From Anaerolineales bacterium UBA1136 (lineage in GTDB: Bacteria > Chloroflexota > Anaerolineae > Anaerolineales > UBA11657), in contig DCAJ01000117.1 of NCBI GenBank assembly GCA_002311455.1, positions 51,261 through 63,430 on the forward strand: DNA of 12,170 bases. Reading direction: 5' to 3'. Positions 7,550 to 12,170 of the stretch are shown in pieces. How positions within the stretch are numbered: position 1 is the first letter of the stretch; every line of letters begins with the position of its first letter. Under the pieces are notes generated by a model. It searched no databases. It saw only the letters and a list, made by a program, of their open reading frames with translations, and was not told the DNA's origin. The translations under genes and the position numbers were made by a program.

Positions 7550-7687
7550 AAAGGGAATATTCAAGAGGAAAACGAGCTACATAATTCTAGACTGTGTCGA
7601 TTAATTAACACCAGACACTCCTTGAGCATCTTACGTCAGGTAATAGACCTAATCCTGACACTACGTCAACAATGATAGGCTTTCAAC
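7550..7687. other. Gap between solute-binding fragment and puuE end
   Basis: No gene was seen in these 138 bases. GTCAGG (7635-7640) could pair with CCTGAC (7654-7659) over a 13-base loop, and TACGTCA occurs twice (7632-7638 and 7662-7668), but no T run follows and neither feature is convincing as a terminator of puuE. Confidence 0.3.
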
Positions 7688-8623
7688 TTAACTGTTTCTA
7701 AGAGGATGAACACTAATCCAGTGTTTAGCAATTTCGTTACGTCTAGCAATCCAGACTTTGTCATGCTCAATCACATAATCAAGGAACTTTGTTAATCCAG
7801 CAATCCTACCTGGTTTGCCAATCATTCGGCAATGAAGACCAACGTTCATCATAGCGGGTTGTCCTTCCTCACCTTCTTCATACAAGGTGTCAAAGCAGTC
7901 ACGCATGTAGACAAAAAAATCATCAGTGTGATCAAAACCCTGATTTCGTGCGCACCGGCTGTCATTAGTATCCAGTCCATAAGGTATGATCAAGTGCTGA
8001 CGCCCAAAATCTGTTGTCCAGTACGGCAGATCATCATTGTAGGCATCACTATCATAAAGAAATCCGCCCTCCTCGACAACTAAACGTCGCGTGTTTATGG
8101 AAGGTGCCCCCGTGTACCATCCCAAGGGTCGTGCACCCGTCATTCTGTTGATTGTGTTCACACAGAGTGAAATATGCTCTCGCTCTACAGATTCCGGAAC
8201 TTTTGCATAATCGATCCATCGCCATCCGTGGCTTTGTACATCGACAATCCCAGCACTGACAGCAATACCAATCCTATGAGCTGCTTCCGGATTAAGCTCC
8301 AATGCACGGCCAACCGCATTGACGGTGAACGGAATTTCGCGCTCGCTAAATTTCCTTAATGTCCGCCAGAACCCAACCCTAGAACCATACTCGTAAAGTG
8401 ATTCCATATTAAGGAAGCGTTCCGCTTGACGATAGGGAGCTGGGGCAATATCCGAGAGTAGTGCCTCAGAATGATCATCACCTTCCAATACACCATATTC
8501 AGCACCCTCTTCATAGTTGATTACAAAGTTGATGGCTACATTCGCATTACCGGGCCACTGCGGGTTGGGACGTTCAGCGCCATAACCGATATAATCACGA
8601 CTTGGCTGTGGTTGATTTGTCAA
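7688..8623 (-). CDS. puuE: PuuE-type allantoinase (NodB/polysaccharide deacetylase fold)
   Basis: A 311-residue member of the PuuE group, which hydrolyses (S)-allantoin to allantoate in purine breakdown and was recruited from polysaccharide deacetylases. Diagnostic blocks are 'RDYIGYGAERPNPQWPG' at 9-25, 'NYEEGAEYGVLEGD' at 36-49, 'ESLYEYGSRVGFWR' at 74-87, 'VQSHGWRWIDYA' at 129-140, 'NTRRLVVEEGGFLYDSDAYN' at 177-196, 'LDTNDSR' at 217-223 and 'MNVGLHCRMIGKPGR' at 259-273. The metal-binding Asp-Asp and His-x3-His of true deacetylases are replaced (NYEEG; SHGWRW keeps only His132), as expected for the metal-independent PuuE type. The start is TTG at 8623: an in-frame TAG lies 18 bases upstream, GAGAG lies just ahead, and the next Met is at 73, beyond conserved sequence. 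No urate or ureide genes adjoin it, so an action on another cyclic amide remains possible. Confidence 0.85.
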   Translation of the reverse strand: MTNQPQPSRDYIGYGAERPNPQWPGNANVAINFVINYEEGAEYGVLEGDDHSEALLSDIAPAPYRQAERFLNMESLYEYGSRVGFWRTLRKFSEREIPFTVNAVGRALELNPEAAHRIGIAVSAGIVDVQSHGWRWIDYAKVPESVEREHISLCVNTINRMTGARPLGWYTGAPSINTRRLVVEEGGFLYDSDAYNDDLPYWTTDFGRQHLIIPYGLDTNDSRCARNQGFDHTDDFFVYMRDCFDTLYEEGEEGQPAMMNVGLHCRMIGKPGRIAGLTKFLDYVIEHDKVWIARRNEIAKHWISVHPLRNS

Positions 8624-8740
8624 GAAGTTACTCTCAAGAAGCTACTCGCTTGTTTTTTTGCTAGGCCATTTGTACCACAAAATTAATGATACCATACCAG
8701 ATAAATACCATAACGCATTCATGAAATACTCCAACACAGT

Positions 8741-8769
8741 AGTATATAATGCTAACATGCAAATATTAA
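8741..8769 (-). promoter_or_regulatory. Candidate puuE promoter overlapping the palindrome
   Basis: On the minus strand TTAATA (8769-8764, 4 of 6 to TTGACA) and TATACT (8746-8741, 5 of 6 to TATAAT) are 17 bases apart. The -35 element falls within the left arm of the 40-base palindrome. Initiation near 8734 would give a leader of about 110 bases before the puuE TTG. Confidence 0.35.
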
Positions 8770-8796
8770 GAAGGCTTGCCTTCTTAATATTTGCAT
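8757..8796. repeat. Perfect 40-base inverted repeat (19-base arms, 2-base centre)
   Basis: The left arm ATGCAAATATTAAGAAGGC (8757-8775) and the right arm GCCTTCTTAATATTTGCAT (8778-8796) are exact reverse complements around a TT centre. No mismatch occurs, and the match stops abruptly at both outer edges (C8756 against T8797). It lies in a divergent intergenic region, not behind a gene end, and neither side carries a T run, so it is not a normal terminator. It could be an operator for a dimeric regulator, a cruciform, or a small repeat/miniature element. No second copy was seen in the window. Confidence 0.9.
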
Positions 8797-8863
8797 TGAC
8801 CGTCAACTGCTGCGAACCATATTTGGTAAAGGTTGTACAAACTAAGGTAGAGATCAATGGATT

Positions 8864-8893
8864 TTGACTATTAGAACGACTTTTACCTATAAT
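8864..8893 (+). promoter_or_regulatory. Near-consensus sigma-70 promoter of the dehydrogenase gene
   Basis: TTGACT (8864-8869, 5 of 6) and TATAAT (8888-8893, 6 of 6) are 18 bases apart. Initiation near 8900 gives a leader of about 22 bases before the ATG at 8922. This is the best promoter in the window by eye. Confidence 0.7.
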
Positions 8894-8921
8894 GAGGCAA
8901 GTATAGGCACGGCAAAATATC

Positions 8922-9938
8922 ATGCCAAACCATGAACTGATCCGAGTTCTCATCACTCAGCCATTCCCATCTGAATTGATAAAGACTTTGCGATCAATAT
9001 CAGCTCGGTTGGAAATCAAACATGTTCCTACAAAACATCCGGCTGATCTGGAAAAATACTGGGCTACAGTGCAAGTGCTATATACTGCCAAAATTGTTCC
9101 AAAACCCGAACAAGCACCATGCTTGTCCTGGATACAAGCTCACTTCGCTGGAGTTGAACATCTGCTGCAACATCCAATCATTGATCAAGTGCACCTTACA
9201 ACTGCAAGCGGAGTCGGAGCCAAATCTATTGCAGAATATGTCATAGGCGGACTACTAGCCCTCAATCACCATATACCTAGTTTTCTTGAACACCAATCCC
9301 AAAAAATATGGTCCTCGCAACGCTTACAGATTTTCATACCTAGCGAGCTCCAAAATTCTACATTGGGAATAATAGGATACGGAGGAATCGGGCAAGCAAT
9401 CGCACACCTGGCCAGTGCATTTGGTATGAAAATTTTAGTAACCAAACATGATATATCAAAACCAATTGTAAATAGTTGGCAATTTTCCAATTCATCAAAA
9501 TTGCAGCATGACTTGGTGGAAAAACTATATCTACCTAAGCATCTAAATGTAATGCTAAAACAATGTGATTATGTAGTAACAGCAGTTCCATTAACTGACA
9601 GTACCGAACACATGATAAGTTCATTAGAATTCAGTGCAATGAAGAAAGGAACTGTCTTAGTCAACATATCCCGCGGGAAAGTTATAGATGAATTGACATT
9701 AATTGAAGCATTACAAACTGGTCATCTAAGAGGTGCCATACTGGATGTATTTGAAACAGAACCGCTTGATCCAAAAAACCCCCTATGGACACTGCCAAAT
9801 GTAATTCTAAGCCCACATGTTTCAGGATTAACTCCCAATTATGAACAACGCGCTGTAGAACTATTTGCAAACAATTTGGAAAGATACTTATCTGGAAAAC
9901 CGTTACTTAATGCAGTGAATGTCCAACGAGGATATTGA
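8922..9938 (+). CDS. D-isomer-specific 2-hydroxyacid dehydrogenase family protein
   Basis: A 338-residue NAD(P)-dependent oxidoreductase that interconverts a 2-oxoacid and a D-2-hydroxyacid in the cytoplasm. The nucleotide-binding domain shows 'LGIIGYGGIGQAIAHLASAFGMK' style glycine motif (Gly-Tyr-Gly-Gly-Ile-Gly at 152-157). Further blocks are 'GVGAKSIAEYVIGGLLAL' at 97-114, 'YVVTAVPLTDSTEHMI' at 217-232, 'VLVNISRGKVIDE' at 245-257 with catalytic Arg251, 'DVFETEPLDPKNPLW' at 275-289 with Glu280, and 'VILSPHVSG' at 294-302 with His299; the Arg-Glu-His triad is complete. The strand after the glycine motif ends 'VTKHD', lacking the early acidic residue of strict NAD enzymes, so NADPH use is possible. 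It has its own strong promoter and convergent and divergent neighbours, so it is probably a single-gene unit. Hydroxypyruvate/glyoxylate reductase is a fair guess, but the substrate is not shown. Confidence 0.88.
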   Translation: MPNHELIRVLITQPFPSELIKTLRSISARLEIKHVPTKHPADLEKYWATVQVLYTAKIVPKPEQAPCLSWIQAHFAGVEHLLQHPIIDQVHLTTASGVGAKSIAEYVIGGLLALNHHIPSFLEHQSQKIWSSQRLQIFIPSELQNSTLGIIGYGGIGQAIAHLASAFGMKILVTKHDISKPIVNSWQFSNSSKLQHDLVEKLYLPKHLNVMLKQCDYVVTAVPLTDSTEHMISSLEFSAMKKGTVLVNISRGKVIDELTLIEALQTGHLRGAILDVFETEPLDPKNPLWTLPNVILSPHVSGLTPNYEQRAVELFANNLERYLSGKPLLNAVNVQRGY

Positions 9939-9981
9939 ATCTACAATACCCAATTATGGACAACTAACCTGTTAAACTGAG

Positions 9982-10389
9982 TTAGCTTGGGCCTGATTCA
10001 TACAGTTCCAGCAACACCCCTCCAGTACTATCTGGATGGATAAAGATAGCGCGCTTTCCTGCAGCTCCATCTACTGGAACATCATTCAGTAAATGAAGTC
10101 CTTTGGACTTGAGATTTACAAGCATAGAAGACAAATCTTCTACTTCTAACGCAATATGATGCATTGATGATCCTTGCTTCTTAACAAAGCGAGCTATACC
10201 ACTATCTTCAGTGGTAGGTTCTACTAATTCAATTTTACTTGCACCTATCTCAAAAAATGCTGTGTCAACTTGCTGTGAAGGTATTTCTTCACGATGCGTC
10301 AATTTTAGACCCAAAGTGTCTCGCCAAAACCCGAGAGCTTCTTCCAAGTCTGAAACTGCTATAGCAATGTGGTCTATATTTCGTATCAT
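9982..10389 (-). CDS. mce: Methylmalonyl-CoA epimerase
   Basis: Converts (S)-methylmalonyl-CoA made by propionyl-CoA carboxylase into the (R) form used by the mutase. It is a VOC-superfamily protein of 135 residues with two paired beta-alpha-beta modules. 'IDHIAIAVSDLEEALGFWRDTLG' style opening carries the metal ligand His7, 'MHHIALEVEDL' at 76-86 carries His78, and 'GGVLLELYE' at 123-131 carries Glu128; numbers count from the ATG at 10389. I chose that ATG because family members begin within a few residues of the 'NIDHI' motif. A TTG at 10398 would add three residues. Neither start has a clear ribosome site. The gene follows the mutase by about 20 bases, on the same strand, which strongly supports the specific function over other VOC proteins. 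Confidence 0.93.
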   Translation of the reverse strand: MIRNIDHIAIAVSDLEEALGFWRDTLGLKLTHREEIPSQQVDTAFFEIGASKIELVEPTTEDSGIARFVKKQGSSMHHIALEVEDLSSMLVNLKSKGLHLLNDVPVDGAAGKRAIFIHPDSTGGVLLELYESGPS

Positions 10390-10410
10390 TATTGTCAATA
10401 TACAATATAT

Positions 10411-12042
10411 CTATATTCGAGACCTATACTCGCCCCATATGTTACGAAGAGTATGACAGATTTCACCCAAGGTGACATTATGCTCTACGCATTCAATGAA
10501 AAGTGGCATTAGGTTGTCTGTCCCTCGCGCAGCATTAGACAGTTGATCAAGAAGTGCACTTGTCTTCTCCGAATCACGATGTTTACGAACAGCACGCACC
10601 CGTTCACACTGTCGCTCTTCAATTTCCTTATCTACAATCAATCTATCTATCTCTAATTTGTCATCGCCAGCAAACTTATTTACTCCCACTACAACTTGGT
10701 CCCCTTGTTCAATGTCTTTCTGATAAGCATATGCAGCATCATGAATTTCTCCCTGCATATAGCCAGACTCAATAGCTGCAAGTGACCCACCTATATCATC
10801 AATATGCCTGATATATTTTTCTGCGCGAGATTGTATCTCGTCCGTTAATAATTCTATTGCATATCCACCACCCAAAGGATCAACAATATCGGATACTCCC
10901 GATTCATGCGCGATAATTTGCTGCGTACAAAGAGCGACTTGTACAGCTGAAGTGGTAGGCAGAGACAATGCTTCATCCATTGAATTGGTATGAATACTCT
11001 GAGCACCACCAAGTACCGCTGCTAGGGCCTGTATAGCCACTCTGGTCACATTATTCTCAGGCTGCTGCGCAGTAAGTGTACTACCACCAGTCTGTGCATG
11101 AAAACGCATCATCTGACTTTTGGGATCTTCACAACCGAACCTATTTCTGATTATTTGCGCCCACATACGTCTAGCAGCCCTGTATTTAGCGATTTCCTCT
11201 AGAAACTGATTATGTGCGTTGAAGAAAAAGCTTATTCTCGGAGCAAAGTCATCAATCTTCAATCCTGATTTTATTGCCGCCTCTACATAAGCTATAGCAT
11301 TTGCCAATGTGAACGCTACTTCCTGAACAGCCGTACTGCCTGCCTCCCGGATGTGATAACCGGAAATACTGATTGTATTCCAGTAGGGCAGATACTTGTC
11401 ACAATATCTAAACACATCAGTAACCAATCGCATTGAGGGTGCTGGTGGAAAAATATATGTACCACGTGCCAGATATTCCTTGAGAATATCATTTTGTATA
11501 GTGCCACGAAGTTTATTAATGTCAACTTGTTGGCGCTTACCAACCGAGATATACATAGCTAGTAAGATTGCTGCTGGTGCATTAATAGTCATACTTGTAC
11601 TAACTTTCTCCATTGGGATTCCATCAAATAAACGATGCATGTCGTCCAATGTTGATATGGATACACCAACTCTACCAACTTCTCCCTCAGCTAACGCATC
11701 ATCAGGATCATAACCGATCTGAGTCGGTAAATCGAACGCCACAGAAAGACCGGTCTGCCCCTGCTGAAGCAAAAACTTAAATCGACGGTTGGTTTCGTCA
11801 GCGCTAGCATAACCAGCATATTGCCTCATCGTCCAGTAACGTCCACGATACATTGTTGGATAAATACCACGCGTATATGGATACTGACCAGGCATTCCTA
11901 ATTCGTCAACAGAGTAATCAGACCCCTTTTTAGGCAAAAACACTCTTTCCAAGGGTATTCCAGACGAAGTAGAAAATTTAGTGCGGCGCTCTAATTTCTT
12001 CGCCGGATCGAGTTTATCTTTTGCTGAATTAGAATTCATCAT
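10411..12042 (-). CDS. mcmA1: Methylmalonyl-CoA mutase, catalytic (large) subunit without B12 domain
   Basis: Rearranges (R)-methylmalonyl-CoA to succinyl-CoA with adenosylcobalamin. At 543 residues it is only the substrate-binding TIM-barrel part plus linker; the C-terminal cobalamin domain (DxHxxG motif) is absent, so a separate small subunit must complete it. Marks are 'YPYTRGIYPTMYRGRYWTMRQYAG' region at 54-77, 'GLSVAFDLPTQIGYD' at 98-112, 'TIQNDILKEYLARGTYIFPP' at 181-200, 'SMRLVTDVF' at 203-211, 'ISISGYHIREAG' at 224-235 and 'RFHAQTGGSTLTAQQPENN' at 313-331. Tyr65, Arg205 and His230 correspond to the residues that hold the methylmalonyl carboxylate and active site; isobutyryl-CoA mutases have Phe and Gln at the first two, so methylmalonyl-CoA is the likely substrate. 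The start ATG overlaps the biotin-carrier stop as ATGA. A second ATG follows directly. Confidence 0.95.
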   Translation of the reverse strand: MMNSNSAKDKLDPAKKLERRTKFSTSSGIPLERVFLPKKGSDYSVDELGMPGQYPYTRGIYPTMYRGRYWTMRQYAGYASADETNRRFKFLLQQGQTGLSVAFDLPTQIGYDPDDALAEGEVGRVGVSISTLDDMHRLFDGIPMEKVSTSMTINAPAAILLAMYISVGKRQQVDINKLRGTIQNDILKEYLARGTYIFPPAPSMRLVTDVFRYCDKYLPYWNTISISGYHIREAGSTAVQEVAFTLANAIAYVEAAIKSGLKIDDFAPRISFFFNAHNQFLEEIAKYRAARRMWAQIIRNRFGCEDPKSQMMRFHAQTGGSTLTAQQPENNVTRVAIQALAAVLGGAQSIHTNSMDEALSLPTTSAVQVALCTQQIIAHESGVSDIVDPLGGGYAIELLTDEIQSRAEKYIRHIDDIGGSLAAIESGYMQGEIHDAAYAYQKDIEQGDQVVVGVNKFAGDDKLEIDRLIVDKEIEERQCERVRAVRKHRDSEKTSALLDQLSNAARGTDNLMPLFIECVEHNVTLGEICHTLRNIWGEYRSRI

Positions 12043-12170
12043 TGGTCATCTAACGGTGATAGTACTAACATAACCTCATCCTGCTGTATAGTATCTTCCG
12101 GATTTACTTGTATACGAAGAACAGTTCCATCACGCGGAGACTTGAGCTCATTTTGCATCTTCATGGCTTC
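12039..12170 (-). CDS. Biotin carboxyl carrier protein, C-terminal part (5' end outside window)
   Basis: On the minus strand the right edge opens inside a biotinyl domain. The first visible residues are Glu-Ala-Met-Lys-Met, the biotin attachment motif with the target Lys as the fourth visible residue, followed by 'LKSPRDGTVLRIQVNPEDTI' style half-barrel strands and 'VMLVLSPL' at the end. The 43 visible codons end in TGA at 12041-12039, which overlaps the mutase start as ATGA. The domain carries carboxybiotin between carboxylase and carboxyltransferase. Next to mutase and epimerase it is most probably the carrier of propionyl-CoA (or acyl-CoA) carboxylase, though an acetyl-CoA or decarboxylase carrier cannot be ruled out. 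Whether it is a stand-alone carrier or the tail of a longer alpha subunit cannot be seen. Confidence 0.88.
   Translation of the reverse strand, partial: EAMKMQNELKSPRDGTVLRIQVNPEDTIQQDEVMLVLSPLDDQ

Larger units (their letters stand above)
8624..8921. other. Divergent control region between puuE and the dehydrogenase
   Basis: This 298-base stretch holds no supported gene. Short open frames cross it on both strands but run through the palindrome and lack ribosome sites or recognisable motifs. It contains a perfect 40-base palindrome (8757-8796), a candidate minus-strand promoter overlapping that palindrome and a strong plus-strand promoter at 8864-8893. Each is listed separately. Confidence 0.6.

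Noticed and set aside
7632..7668. GTCAGG/CCTGAC stem and repeated TACGTCA as a puuE terminator
   Set aside because: The stem is 6 bases with a 13-base loop and no T run follows on the minus strand; chance pairing is likely.
7079..8640. Possible transferred island (binding-protein fragment plus puuE) with higher GC
   Set aside because: Hand counts of a few 60-base lines gave about 48-55% GC in puuE but 38-55% in the fragment, and a mutase line also reached 53%; the spread within genes is as large as the difference, and no mobility gene or flanking repeat was found.
8642..8956. Open frames of 104 codons (minus strand) and 69 codons (plus strand, 8658-8867) in the puuE/dehydrogenase gap
   Set aside because: Both run through the perfect palindrome and across promoter sequence, have no ribosome site, and show no recognisable motif; the minus-strand one also overlaps the real dehydrogenase start.
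9939..9985. CTAAC/GTTAG stem between the convergent dehydrogenase and epimerase genes as a terminator
   Set aside because: Only five base pairs over a 12-base loop, overlapping the epimerase stop, with no T run.

Overview
The window reads as a slice of a moderately AT-rich bacterial chromosome carrying ordinary metabolic genes in short operons. Gene content suggests a Chloroflexota-like organism (SAR202/Dehalococcoidia style): a clan GH-A glycosidase-like protein, a MacB-type exporter with a fused double permease, a PuuE-type amidohydrolase, a D-2-hydroxyacid dehydrogenase, and a propionyl-CoA/methylmalonyl-CoA gene set with a split mutase. That assignment rests on gene style only; there is no rRNA or other marker here. 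No tRNA, rRNA, CRISPR array, transposase or phage gene was seen.

Layout. (1) 1-957, + strand: the 3' part of a glycosidase-like gene that enters from the left edge. (2) 1075-3486, + strand: proB-proA, the first two steps of proline synthesis, 9 bases apart and closed by a symmetric hairpin shared with the convergent operon that follows. (3) 7015-3520, - strand: a three-gene operon of a small four-helix membrane protein, a tandem-duplicated FtsX/MacB permease and its ATPase. (4) 7079-7549, + strand: the C-terminal third of a family 5 extracellular solute-binding protein with no N-terminus, most likely a gene remnant. (5) 8623-7688, - strand: a PuuE-like allantoinase/polysaccharide-deacetylase-fold protein. 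(6) 8624-8921: a divergent control region with a perfect 40-base palindrome and a near-consensus sigma-70 promoter. (7) 8922-9938, + strand: a D-2-hydroxyacid dehydrogenase. (8) 12170-9982, - strand: biotin carrier domain (cut by the right edge), methylmalonyl-CoA mutase catalytic subunit and methylmalonyl-CoA epimerase.

How the genes work together. ProB and ProA turn glutamate into glutamate-5-semialdehyde. The ABC operon forms a membrane complex, probably one permease chain per functional pore plus an ATPase dimer, of unknown cargo. The right-hand operon fits propionyl-CoA -> (S)-methylmalonyl-CoA -> (R)-methylmalonyl-CoA -> succinyl-CoA: the biotin carrier overlaps the mutase start by four bases (ATGA), and the epimerase follows within about 20 bases. 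The cobalamin-binding mutase subunit and the carboxylase subunits must lie outside the window.

I did not find a clearly new biological system. The items most worth a second look are the 40-base palindrome in the puuE/dehydrogenase control region, the double permease coupled to an unassigned membrane protein, and the orphan solute-binding-protein fragment.
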